From contig NZ_JBLXEC010000018.1 in assembly GCF_048263515.1 (NCBI RefSeq), forward strand, positions 35,236 to 99,235: a stretch of DNA of 64,000 bases, written 5' to 3'. Of this stretch, positions 20,934-30,670 are shown piece by piece (the stretch's first letter is position 1; every line of letters begins with the position of its first letter). This stretch comes from Marinovum sp048263515. GTDB taxonomy: Bacteria > Pseudomonadota > Alphaproteobacteria > Rhodobacterales > Rhodobacteraceae. The notes under the pieces were generated by a model. That model had not been told where the DNA came from, made no database searches, and saw nothing but the letters and a program-made list of their open reading frames with translations. The position numbers were made by a program, and so were the translations under genes.

Positions 20934-21473
20934 TCAGCGCTCTGACAAGGGCCTGAAGGGCCTGGCGCTGGTGTCCTTTTCCTGCGCCTGCATCCAGCCG
21001 TTTTCCCAGGACTGGTGATCGACGGTGTTCTCGGAATACGGATTGGCTTGGAAGGAGACCCCCTCCTGCCGGGCGATGTAGCCTTCGTCATAGGCGGCCA
21101 TCCGCGGGTCCATCCCGGCGGAATGATGCGCCGTCTTCTGCAGGTGCTCGGCGAATTCGGGGTATTTCACCAGCACCGTCTGGTCGAGCCCGTCCGGATA
21201 CTCCTCGAGTGCCTGCCGCCCGCGATCGGTCAGCGCGAGGGCGCCGTCCTCGGCAGGCTCCAGAATGCGGGCGATGCGCAGGTGATCGAGCTGTCGCAGC
21301 AGCCGGACCCGCCGCTCATCCTCGGGCAGGCCCGGCGTCTTGCCGGCGGTCTGGAATAGGGCGTCGAGCCGGGCGGAACAGCTGTCGATGGTCACCGGTC
21401 CCCTTGCGGCGGCATGCAGGATGAGCGCCGTCAGGCTGGCGGTGCTGAGCAGGGGGTAGTCATTGTCGAACAT
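20934..21473 (-). CDS. Winged-helix protein with C-terminal RMF/CrpP-like domain
   Basis: 179 residues. Residues 1-100 look like a winged-helix domain (STASLTALILHAAARG...RLLRQLDHLRIARI...LALTDRGRQALEEY). Residues 126-165 (AAYDEGYIARQEG, NPY, SWENGWMQAQ) match the pattern of ribosome modulation factor: A-x-x-x-GY...G, NPY, W-x-x-GW. RMF dimerises 70S ribosomes in stationary phase, so this may be a ribosome- or stress-linked protein. The fold assignments rest on motif reading only. Confidence 0.7.
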   Translation of the reverse strand: MFDNDYPLLSTASLTALILHAAARGPVTIDSCSARLDALFQTAGKTPGLPEDERRVRLLRQLDHLRIARILEPAEDGALALTDRGRQALEEYPDGLDQTVLVKYPEFAEHLQKTAHHSAGMDPRMAAYDEGYIARQEGVSFQANPYSENTVDHQSWENGWMQAQEKDTSARPFRPLSER

Positions 21474-21591
21474 GCGCGGCGGTCCTCTGATCTGACGCTT
21501 GAGGTCAGCCTAGGCGCAGGACGACGACCGGTAAAGAGGCAGGGTGAGGCCGGCGGGGCCGGGCCTCACCTCTGGTCGCGGGGCAGGGGCG

Positions 21592-21747
21592 TCAGACCCG
21601 GCCCATCAGCACGAGGATGATCAGCACGATCAGCACCACGCCGAGGATGCCCGAGGGCGCATAGCCCCAGTTGCGCGAATGCCCCCAGCGCGGCAGGGCG
21701 CCGATCAGGGCAAGGATCAAAAGGATGATCAGAATGGTATAGAGCAT
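21592..21747 (-). CDS. DUF3309 family small membrane protein
   Basis: 51 residues, with two hydrophobic helices flanking PRWGHSRNWGYAPSG, the conserved core of DUF3309. Function unknown. AGGGACACCGCC precedes the ATG at 21747. Confidence 0.85.
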   Translation of the reverse strand: MLYTILIILLILALIGALPRWGHSRNWGYAPSGILGVVLIVLIILVLMGRV

Positions 21748-21932
21748 GGCGGTGTCCCTCTTCGGTTCGGGGTGATGGCGGTCTCGGAGCCTTTGCCGCA
21801 GCGACAAGGTCCGCGGCAGGTTGGCAACGCGCGAGCCGGGCTTCGGTTCCCTTGCGGAAGCGCGGTCTCTGGGCAGGGCGCGCGGGGTGGTGTAGCCTCG
21901 GGCCGAACAGCAGTTTTCAGAGGCAGAGCAAC

Positions 21933-22316
21933 ATGACAGAGACCCAATCGGCGCCGGACGGAGAGCTGACCCTGCGCACGCTGGCAATGCCGGCCGACAC
22001 CAACGTCAACGGCGACATCTTCGGCGGCTGGGTGCTGAGCCAGATGGACATGGCCGCCGGCATCGTCGCCGGCGAAAAGGCGCAGGGCCGGGTGGCCACC
22101 ATCGCCGTCGACGCGATGAAGTTCATCCGCCCGGTCAAGGTGGGCGACGTGCTCTGCGTCTACTGCCACATCGCGCGGGTGGGCCGGACCTCGATGGCGA
22201 TCGAGGTCGAAGCCTGGGTCCGCCGCGAGCGCATGGGCATGCGCGAGAAGGTGACCGAGGCGATCTTTACCTTCGTGGCGATCGACGGCGACGGGAGACC
22301 GCGCGAGGTCCCGTAG
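21933..22316 (+). CDS. Acyl-CoA thioesterase, YciA-type hotdog fold
   Basis: 127 residues with NVNGDIFGGWVLSQMDMAAG, the conserved catalytic segment of YciA-like acyl-CoA hydrolases, and the helix-strand order of the hotdog fold. It hydrolyses acyl-CoA thioesters in the cytosol. The stop codon TAG lies inside a REP palindrome (22313-22335), so the repeat has supplied the end of the gene. Confidence 0.9.
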   Translation: MTETQSAPDGELTLRTLAMPADTNVNGDIFGGWVLSQMDMAAGIVAGEKAQGRVATIAVDAMKFIRPVKVGDVLCVYCHIARVGRTSMAIEVEAWVRRERMGMREKVTEAIFTFVAIDGDGRPREVP

Positions 22317-22335
22317 GGTGGGTTTCCAACCCACC
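22313..22335. repeat. REP palindrome 1 of RAYT locus
   Basis: GTAGGGTGGGTTT...AACCCACC, upstream of the RAYT gene. It contains the stop of the thioesterase gene. Confidence 0.9.
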
Positions 22336-22346
22336 TTTTCGGGCGC

Positions 22347-22369
22347 GGTGGGTTGAAAACCCACCCCGC
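22347..22369. repeat. REP palindrome 2, inverse orientation
   Basis: GGTGGGTTGAAAACCCACC, 11 bases after copy 1 and in the opposite orientation: the paired (BIME-like) arrangement typical of REP elements. Confidence 0.9.
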
Positions 22370-22409
22370 GGTTACCTCGTGTTAATCGCTTTTCGGGCAG
22401 TTTCGGCGC

Positions 22410-23021
22410 ATGCCGAACTACATTCGCCCGAAGGCCAGAGGGGCCACCATCTTCTTCACCGTCGCCCTCGCACAGCGCGGCGCGACGCTTCTGACCGACG
22501 AGATCGAGCTGCTGCGCGATGCCGTCAGGGTCACCCGCGCGCGCCGGCCCTTTGTGATCGAGGCCTGCGTGGTGCTGCCGGACCACCTGCACATGCTCTG
22601 GACCCTGCCATCTGACGATAGCAATTATTCCGACCGCTGGGGCGCGATCAAGGCGCGGTTCTCCAAGAGGGTGCGGCTGAAGCGGGGGGATGCGGTGGGT
22701 TGCAAACCCACCCTACGAGAGGCGGCGTCGTCCGGTTCTGCCCGCTCTGACGTAGAGCGACTGAGGGCGCGCCGCTCGGCCAGTAAGGTGAAGAAGCAGG
22801 ACGCCGGCATCTGGCAGCGGCGGTTCTGGGAGCATCACATCCGCGACCGCACCGACTTGGAAAACCACATCAGGTGTTGCTGGGGCAATCCGGTAAAACA
22901 CGGGCTGGTCGAGAGGCCGGTGGATTGGCGGTATTCCTCGATCCATCGCGATGTGCGGCTGGGGCGGGTGGAGCCGGAGTGGCGCTGCGGCGATCTGCGC
23001 GACATGTTCGGAGAGCCGTAG
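22410..23021 (+). CDS. REP-associated tyrosine transposase (RAYT), probably catalytically dead
   Basis: 203 residues of the Y1/HUH transposase family that mobilises REP elements. The HUH motif is PDHLHMLW (about residues 50-57). The C-terminal block reads ENHIRCCWGNPVKHGLVERPVDW. In relatives I remember this block is RYCW(I/M)NPVKHG, with the Tyr as nucleophile, and here it is Cys. A REP copy (22694-22716) lies inside the gene and is translated as DAVGCKPTLRE. The stop TAG also falls in a REP. Two REPs lie upstream and three downstream. Confidence 0.88.
   Translation: MPNYIRPKARGATIFFTVALAQRGATLLTDEIELLRDAVRVTRARRPFVIEACVVLPDHLHMLWTLPSDDSNYSDRWGAIKARFSKRVRLKRGDAVGCKPTLREAASSGSARSDVERLRARRSASKVKKQDAGIWQRRFWEHHIRDRTDLENHIRCCWGNPVKHGLVERPVDWRYSSIHRDVRLGRVEPEWRCGDLRDMFGEP
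22694..22716. repeat. REP palindrome inside the RAYT gene
   Basis: GGTGGGTTGCAAACCCACC followed by CTAC, in frame within the transposase coding sequence, between the HUH half and the tyrosine half. Confidence 0.9.
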
Positions 23022-23040
23022 GGTGGGTCTGTGACCCACC
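23018..23040. repeat. REP palindrome overlapping the RAYT stop
   Basis: GTAGGGTGGGTCTGTGACCCACC; its TAG is the stop codon of the transposase gene. Confidence 0.9.
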
Positions 23041-23083
23041 GCAGCGGGGCATTAGGCACGGGGCAAGCCCGCGAGATAACCCC

Positions 23084-23106
23084 GTAGGGTGGGTCTGTGA
23101 CCCACC
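23084..23106. repeat. REP palindrome downstream of RAYT
   Basis: Identical 23-base copy of the 23018-23040 repeat, same orientation, 66 bases further on. Confidence 0.9.
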
Positions 23107-23130
23107 ATGCCGCGGAGCTTCCGCCAAGGC

Positions 23131-23153
23131 GGTGGGTTGAAAACCCACCCTAC
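23131..23153. repeat. REP palindrome, inverse copy near ettA end
   Basis: GGTGGGTTGAAAACCCACC followed by CTAC, inverse to the 23084 copy with which it forms a pair. It lies just downstream of the ettA stop and may help end transcription. Confidence 0.9.
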
Positions 23154-23192
23154 GGGCCGCATCGGGTGCGCCGAGACGGCGCACCCTGTATC

Positions 23193-24848
<1,656 letters not shown>

Positions 24849-24960
24849 TGCTCGCCCCTTGGTTTGCCTGGAGGGCTAGATAACGCTGCGCGGGACGAGG
24901 TGCAATGTGTCGCGGAGGGATGGGGTTGGAATGCCGCTCGGTGAGGCAGTGGGTTGTAGC

Positions 24961-24983
24961 GGTGGGTTACAAACCCACCCTAC
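24961..24983. repeat. REP palindrome upstream of ettA
   Basis: GGTGGGTTACAAACCCACC followed by CTAC, in the 216-base gap between ettA and the MOSC gene. Confidence 0.9.
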
Positions 24984-25009
24984 GGTGAAGCGCACGACGG
25001 ACAGGACGG

Positions 25010-25032
25010 GTAGGGTGGGTTTGCAACCCACC
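25010..25032. repeat. REP palindrome, partner of 24961 copy
   Basis: GTAGGGTGGGTTTGCAACCCACC, inverse to the copy at 24961-24983, forming a second REP pair. Confidence 0.9.
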
Positions 25033-25064
25033 TGCACGGAACGCGGCAAGGGAAGGAAAGACCT

Positions 25065-25535
25065 ATGGACCGACTGGCAGACCTGATCGCGCGCTATGCG
25101 CAGCCCGGGCGGTTTGACTGGATCGGCATCAGGCCGGTCCGGCGCGGCGAGATGCAGGCGCTGGACCGGGTGGAGATCACCGAGGCGGGGCTCAAGGGCG
25201 ACCGGGGCCGCGCCGGCAAGCGGGCGGTGACGCTGGTGCAGGCCGAGCACATGGCGGTGATCGGCGGCTTTCTCGGCCAAGGCACGGTGCCGCCAGAGGC
25301 GCTGCGCCGCAACCTGGTGATTTCGGGGATCAACATCGCGGGGCTGCGCCGCCGTCAGGTGGCACTGGGCGGCGCGCTGCTCGAGATCACCGGGCCCTGT
25401 GCGCCCTGCAGCCGGATGGAAGAGCACTTCGGTCCCGGCGGCTATGCGGCGGTGCGCGGTCATGGCGGCATGACGGCGCGGGTGTTGCAGCCCGGCGCTG
25501 TCGCGCTGGGCGATGTTCTGCGGCCAATCGATTGA
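25065..25535 (+). CDS. MOSC domain protein
   Basis: 156 residues with the beta-barrel MOSC domain (molybdenum cofactor sulfurase C-terminal). The GLKGDR motif and the conserved cysteine in GPCAPCSRME are the expected sulfur-binding features. Stand-alone MOSC proteins handle sulfur for metal cofactors. GGAAGGAAAG precedes the ATG. nadD follows 52 bases later. Confidence 0.88.
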   Translation: MDRLADLIARYAQPGRFDWIGIRPVRRGEMQALDRVEITEAGLKGDRGRAGKRAVTLVQAEHMAVIGGFLGQGTVPPEALRRNLVISGINIAGLRRRQVALGGALLEITGPCAPCSRMEEHFGPGGYAAVRGHGGMTARVLQPGAVALGDVLRPID

Positions 25536-25587
25536 CAATCCCGCCGGGTTTCCGCGAGATGGGCGCGTTTCCAAGGGGGCTGACGCC

Positions 25588-26214
25588 GTGACATCCATCC
25601 CGACGCTGCGGCGCGGCCTGACCATCGGTTTGCTGGGCGGCTCCTTCGATCCGCCGCACGAGGGCCATGTGCACATCACCCGCGAGGCGCTCAAGCGGTT
25701 CGGGCTCGATCGGGTGTGGTGGCTGGTCAGCCCCGGCAACCCGCTCAAGGCCCATGGTCCGGCGCCGCTGGACGAACGAATGGCGGCGGCGCGGCGGATC
25801 ATGCAGCACCCGCGGGTCGAGATCAGCGATTACGAGGCGCGGGCGGGAACCAGATACACCGCCGAGACGTTGGAAGCTCTGAGACGGGATTACCAGGGCG
25901 CGAAATTCGTATGGTTGATGGGCGCGGACAACCTCGTGCAATTGCCGCAGTGGCAGGATTGGCAGCGCATCGTCGAGACGGTGCCAATCGGCGTGCTTGC
26001 CCGTCCCGGAGACCGCATCCGCGCCCGCAACTCCAAGGCCGCAAGGGTCTATGCCGCCGCGCGCATCCGCGGCCGCGAGTCGCTTCGGCTGGCGCAGGCC
26101 GAGGCGCCGGCCTGGTGTTTCGTCAACGTGCCGATGAAGGGCGAAAGCTCGAGCGCGATCCGCGCCACCGGGGCCTGGCGCCATGATGGGGCCGGGGACA
26201 CCTCTGAGGATTGA
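25588..26214 (+). CDS. nadD: Nicotinate-nucleotide adenylyltransferase
   Basis: 208 residues. GLLGGSFDPPHEGHVHI is the nucleotidyltransferase signature (GSFDPxHxGH), and SSSAIRAT is the ISSTxIR-like C-terminal motif. NadD makes nicotinic acid adenine dinucleotide from NaMN and ATP in NAD synthesis. The GTG at 25588 with AAGGGGG upstream is the best start; longer frames overlap the MOSC gene. Confidence 0.92.
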   Translation: MTSIPTLRRGLTIGLLGGSFDPPHEGHVHITREALKRFGLDRVWWLVSPGNPLKAHGPAPLDERMAAARRIMQHPRVEISDYEARAGTRYTAETLEALRRDYQGAKFVWLMGADNLVQLPQWQDWQRIVETVPIGVLARPGDRIRARNSKAARVYAAARIRGRESLRLAQAEAPAWCFVNVPMKGESSSAIRATGAWRHDGAGDTSED

Positions 26215-26357
26215 AACGGCCCATTGCACGCAGGGGTTGTGCGCTGTTCGCTCCTTCACGACGATGTGTCACCACGAGGTGAATTGCGCGTTAAATTCGC
26301 CGCGACCGCAGGTATCGCGCGCTTGTCTGACACCAAGGGCTGAGGTTTAATCGATCC

Positions 26358-27860
26358 ATGACGCAAGCATTTTCAAGACGCATGTTTCTCGGCGCGGCGC
26401 TCGGATTTGCCGCGGTTCACGCCAATGCGGCCTCGCCCAGCCGGTCTCTGCGTCCGGTGGCGCGGCCGGGCAGCACCAAGCCCATTCCCAAGGTCTTTCC
26501 CGCCGCCGAAACGATGGTCAAGGAGGCCAATCTTTCCGGACAGGTGACCTATGCGGTGATGGACGTCTCGACCGGCCAGTTGCACGAGGCCGGCCAGCCC
26601 GAGCTCGGCCTGCCGCCGGCGAGCGTCGCCAAGGCGGTGACCGCGCTTTATGCGCTGGATGCGCTGGGAGAGGATCACCGGTTCACCACGCGCGTGCTGG
26701 GCACGGCGCCCATCGTCGAGGGGGTTCTGGACGGCGACCTGATCCTCGCCGGTGGCGGTGATCCGACGCTGGGCACCGACGAGCTTGCCGCTCTGGTCAA
26801 GGCGCTGAAGGAGGCCGGACTGAAAGAGGTGACCGGCGACTTCCTGGTTTGGGGCGGGGCGCTGCCCTTTACCGACCGGATCGACGTTGAGCAGCCCGAC
26901 CATGTGGCCTACAGCCCGGCGGTTTCGGGGCTGAACCTGAATTTCAACCGCGTGCATTTCCAGTGGGCCCGCGAGGGCAGCGAGTACGAGGTGAGCATGG
27001 ACGCCCGCAGCGGTCGCTACACCCCAGAGGTCTCGGTGGCGCGGATGCAGGTCGAGGACCGCAACCTGCCGGTCTATACCTACGAGGACGTAGCTGGCAC
27101 CGACAGCTGGACCGTGGCGCGCGGCGCGCTGGGCAAGGGCGGGTCGCGCTGGCTGCCGGTGCGCAAGCCCGAGGCCTATGCCGGCGAGGTGTTCCAGATT
27201 CTGGCCGGGGCCGAGGGGATCTCGCTGAAGACGCCGCGTATTGTCGAGACCGCGCCGGAGGGCGAGACCCTGGCCGAGGTGCAATCCGGCAAGCTGACCG
27301 ACATCCTGCGCGACATGCTGAAATATTCCACAAATCTCACCGCCGAGGTGGTGGGCCTCTCGGCGACGAGGGCGCGGGGCATCGCGGCCGACGGGTTGCC
27401 GGCCTCGGGGCAGGCGATGTCCGACTGGGCGCGCGAGCGCTATGGCCTGACGTCCGACATGCGCTTTGCCGATCACTCTGGGCTGGGCGGCGACAGCCGG
27501 ATCACCGCGACAGACATGGTGGCGATGCTGCGCGAGGCGCGCGGCGCGGGGCCGCTGCGTGAGCTTATGAAGCCGATCCCGATGCGCGACGAGAAGCGGC
27601 AGATCATCGACGATCATCCGGTCGACGTTGACGCCAAGACCGGAACCCTGAACTTTGTCTCGGCGCTGGCGGGCTATGCCACCGCCATCGACGGCAGCGA
27701 ACTGGCCTTTGCGATCTTCACCGCCGATGTGCCCCGGCGCGACGCGCTGAGCATGGCCGAGCGCGAGCGCCCCGAGGGCGGTCAGGTCTGGCTCACCCGG
27801 TCGCGCAAGCTGCAGCAGCGGCTGCTGCAGCGCTGGGGCCAGGCCTTCGCCAACAGCTGA
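26358..27860 (+). CDS. dacB: D-alanyl-D-alanine carboxypeptidase/endopeptidase, PBP4 family
   Basis: 500 residues. The signal peptide carries a twin-arginine motif (SRRMFLG), then a cut near HANA. The penicillin-binding triad is complete: S89-V-A-K92, S324-T-N326 and K427-T-G. A large insert between the first two motifs is typical of class C (PBP4) enzymes, which trim or open peptidoglycan cross-links in the periplasm. Confidence 0.93.
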   Translation: MTQAFSRRMFLGAALGFAAVHANAASPSRSLRPVARPGSTKPIPKVFPAAETMVKEANLSGQVTYAVMDVSTGQLHEAGQPELGLPPASVAKAVTALYALDALGEDHRFTTRVLGTAPIVEGVLDGDLILAGGGDPTLGTDELAALVKALKEAGLKEVTGDFLVWGGALPFTDRIDVEQPDHVAYSPAVSGLNLNFNRVHFQWAREGSEYEVSMDARSGRYTPEVSVARMQVEDRNLPVYTYEDVAGTDSWTVARGALGKGGSRWLPVRKPEAYAGEVFQILAGAEGISLKTPRIVETAPEGETLAEVQSGKLTDILRDMLKYSTNLTAEVVGLSATRARGIAADGLPASGQAMSDWARERYGLTSDMRFADHSGLGGDSRITATDMVAMLREARGAGPLRELMKPIPMRDEKRQIIDDHPVDVDAKTGTLNFVSALAGYATAIDGSELAFAIFTADVPRRDALSMAERERPEGGQVWLTRSRKLQQRLLQRWGQAFANS

Positions 27861-27862
27861 GC

Positions 27863-28288
27863 CTAGAGCGTGAGGTGCCGCGCTCGGGCGCCCCGTTCGA
27901 TCGCGGCGGCATGCAGCCGGTCGATGTTCAGCTCATAACGTATTTCCTCGAGCAGGCGCAGCTCTGCCTCGTGCAGCAGGCCGTCGGCGGCGGCCACGTC
28001 ACACGACAGCGCATAGGCGGTCTCGAACAACCGTTCGGGCAGGTTGTCGCGGATCAGACCGAAGAGTGCGTCGAGACCGTCCTCCTGTTCGAACAGGTCA
28101 AAGACCGTGCGCGCCACCACGTTCATCCGGTCGACGTCGTAATCGGCAAAGACCGGCAGGTTGTTCACCGCGGTCTCGATCTTGACGAGCTGGGCGGTAT
28201 GGATGTTCTCGTCAGAGGCCGAGATGGCAATCATCAGGCCGACAAGGCAGTCCTGGGCGCTCAGCGTAAAGGCGTTTTCTTCGGTCAT
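27863..28288 (-). CDS. TerB-like tellurite-resistance family protein
   Basis: 141 residues, all-helical, with the TerB-type core (VGLMIAISASDENIHTAQLVKIETAVNNL and CDVAAADGLLHEAELRLLEEI) that carries acidic metal-binding positions. Start at 28288: AGGAG is 6 bases upstream, while the ATG at 28294 touches the AGGAG and is too close. No other ter genes are near, so a general stress or metal role is more likely than true tellurite resistance. Confidence 0.8.
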   Translation of the reverse strand: MTEENAFTLSAQDCLVGLMIAISASDENIHTAQLVKIETAVNNLPVFADYDVDRMNVVARTVFDLFEQEDGLDALFGLIRDNLPERLFETAYALSCDVAAADGLLHEAELRLLEEIRYELNIDRLHAAAIERGARARHLTL

Positions 28289-28395
28289 TGGCATCTCCTG
28301 TTGCGGCGCAGAATATTGACCCCGCCCCCCGCCCGCAATAGGGAGAGCGAGCCTGCGCGCATGGGGCGCGTGTGCCTACCGGAGATGCCCTGATT

Positions 28396-30039
28396 ATGTC
28401 TGACCTGCGCGATGCCGCCATGACCTCGAAAGCCTGGCCTTTTGAAGAGGCGCGCCGCCTGCTCAAACGTTACGAGAAGGCGCCGCCGGAAAAGGGCTAT
28501 GTGTTGTTCGAAACCGGCTACGGCCCGTCGGGCCTGCCGCATATCGGCACCTTCGGCGAGGTGCTGCGCACCACGATGATCCGTCGTGCGTTTGAGGTGA
28601 TCTCGGACATTCCGACCCGGCTGATCTGTTTTTCCGACGATCTCGACGGGATGCGCAAGGTGCCGGGCAACGTGCCCAATCAAGAAGAGCTGGCCGAGCA
28701 TCTGCAGAAGCCGCTGACATCCGTGCCCGATCCCTTCGGCACGCACGACAGCTTTGGCGATCACAACAATGCCATGCTGCGGCGGTTCCTCGATACCTTC
28801 GGCTTCGAGTATGAATTCTACTCGGCGACCGAGTTCTATCGCTCGGGCCAGTTCGACGAGGTGCTGCTGCGCGCCTGCGAGAAATACGACGAGGTGATGA
28901 AGGTCATGCTCAAATCGCTCCGCGAGGAGCGGCGGCAGACCTATTCGATCTTTTTGCCGATCCACCCCGAGACCGGCCGGGTGCTCTATGTGCCGATGAA
29001 GAATGTCGATGCGGCCAAGGGCGAGATCACCTTCGACGACGAGGACGGCCGCGAATGGACCCTGCCGGTGACCGGCGGCAACGTGAAGCTGCAGTGGAAG
29101 CCCGACTTCGGCGCGCGCTGGGCGGCGCTGGGCGTCGATTTCGAGATGTACGGCAAGGACCACTCGACCAACACGCCGATCTATGACGGCATCTGCCGCA
29201 TCCTCGGCCAGCGGCCGCCGGAGCATTTCACCTATGAGCTGTTCCTCGACGACAAGGGGCAGAAGATCTCGAAGTCGTCGGGCAACGGCATCTCGATCGA
29301 CGAATGGCTGACCTATGCCTCGACCGAGAGCCTCAGCTACTTCATGTATCTCAAGCCCAAGACCGCCAAGCGGATGTATTTCGACGTGATCCCCAAGGCG
29401 GTGGACGAATACCACCAGCAGCTGCGCGCCTATGCGACGCAGGATGCGGCGCAGCGGCTGAACAACCCGGTGTATCACATCCACGGCCACAACGTGCCGG
29501 CGTCTGACATGGTGGTGTCCTTCTCGATGCTCTTGAACCTCGCCAGCGCGTCCTCGGCGGAGGACAAGGAAACGCTCTGGGGCTTCATCCGCAAATACGC
29601 CCCCGATGCCACCGCCGAGACCCATCCCGGCATGGATCAGGCGGCCGGTCACGCGGTGCGCTATTTCCAGGATTTCGTGAAACCTGCCAAGGTGTTCCGG
29701 GCCCCGACCGAGCAGGAACGCGCGGCGCTGGAAGACCTGGCCAAGGCGCTGGGCGATGGCGATTATGCGCGCGATCTGATCGCCCGCAAGAACGCCATGG
29801 CCGGCAAGGACGAGCCGCTGCCCGAGGTGGATTTCGCCGACGAGGAGTTCCTGCAGTCCATCGTCTTCGCCGTCGGCAATGTGCATGAGATCGAGCCGCT
29901 GCGCGACTGGTTCAAGGCAATCTACGAGGTGCTTCTGGGCGCCAGCCAAGGCCCACGCTTCGGCGGCTTCATCGCACTATACGGCGTCGAGGAAACCGTG
30001 GCGCTGATCCGGAAGGGCCTGAACGGCGAACTGGGCTGA
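28396..30039 (+). CDS. lysS: Lysyl-tRNA synthetase, class I
   Basis: 547 residues of the class I (archaeal-type) LysRS, which is common in alphaproteobacteria. The HIGH motif is H49-I-G-T52 and the KMSKS loop is KISKS at 290-294. It charges tRNA-Lys with lysine. The ATG at 28396 gives MSDLRDAAMTSKAWPFEEAR, the family-typical N-terminus. Confidence 0.95.
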   Translation: MSDLRDAAMTSKAWPFEEARRLLKRYEKAPPEKGYVLFETGYGPSGLPHIGTFGEVLRTTMIRRAFEVISDIPTRLICFSDDLDGMRKVPGNVPNQEELAEHLQKPLTSVPDPFGTHDSFGDHNNAMLRRFLDTFGFEYEFYSATEFYRSGQFDEVLLRACEKYDEVMKVMLKSLREERRQTYSIFLPIHPETGRVLYVPMKNVDAAKGEITFDDEDGREWTLPVTGGNVKLQWKPDFGARWAALGVDFEMYGKDHSTNTPIYDGICRILGQRPPEHFTYELFLDDKGQKISKSSGNGISIDEWLTYASTESLSYFMYLKPKTAKRMYFDVIPKAVDEYHQQLRAYATQDAAQRLNNPVYHIHGHNVPASDMVVSFSMLLNLASASSAEDKETLWGFIRKYAPDATAETHPGMDQAAGHAVRYFQDFVKPAKVFRAPTEQERAALEDLAKALGDGDYARDLIARKNAMAGKDEPLPEVDFADEEFLQSIVFAVGNVHEIEPLRDWFKAIYEVLLGASQGPRFGGFIALYGVEETVALIRKGLNGELG

Positions 30040-30115
30040 GCCCTGTCAACGGGGCCGTGATTTGATGCGCGGCCCCGGCGTGCTATGGTTTGGGTGACCC
30101 ATCGGAGGTTTCCCC

Positions 30116-30532
30116 ATGCTGCGCCGCATCCTTGCCGGTCTCGCCCTGATCCTTGCCCTGTCTCCCGCCATCGCGCAGGAGCCACGACCAAGGAACCCCG
30201 AGATCGAGGCGGTGATCGGCGACCAGCTCGACGCCTTCGAGGCGCAGGATGTCGACCGCGCCTTTTCCCATGCCAGCCCGACGATCCGCGGCATCTTCGG
30301 CTCGCCGGAGGTCTTTGGCCTGATGGTGCGGCGCGGTTATCCGATGGTCTGGCAGCCGGGCGAGGTGACCTATCTCGACCTCGCCGAGATCGGCGGCGCG
30401 CTCTGGCAGCGGGTCGAGATCATCGACCAGGCCGGCGAACGCCATTACCTCGGCTACCAGATGATCCCCGGCGAGACCGGCTGGAAGATTGGCGGCGTGC
30501 AGCTGCTGGAGGCGCCCGACATTTCTGTCTGA
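30116..30532 (+). CDS. DUF4864 family exported protein
   Basis: 138 residues with a signal peptide (MLRRILAGLALILALSPAIAQE, cut after IAQ) and a small alpha+beta domain (VIGDQLDAFEAQDVDRAFSHASPTIRGIFG...GYQMIPGETGWKIGGVQL) of the SnoaL/NTF2-like type named DUF4864. Periplasmic, function unknown. Confidence 0.85.
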   Translation: MLRRILAGLALILALSPAIAQEPRPRNPEIEAVIGDQLDAFEAQDVDRAFSHASPTIRGIFGSPEVFGLMVRRGYPMVWQPGEVTYLDLAEIGGALWQRVEIIDQAGERHYLGYQMIPGETGWKIGGVQLLEAPDISV

Positions 30533-30670
30533 CGCCCGTTGCAGGAGCGGCGCACGGTGCTCTCAGCCGGCGTTAAGCCCCGATTGATACCTCTTCCCCA
30601 TCGGCGGGCGGCCCGGCTGCCCTGATGTGTGACATGCGCGATCTGGGCGCGATGCGGGAAAGGGACTTTC

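Noticed and set aside
27863..28288. Tellurite resistance operon
   Set aside because: Only a single TerB-like gene is present and none of the other ter genes.
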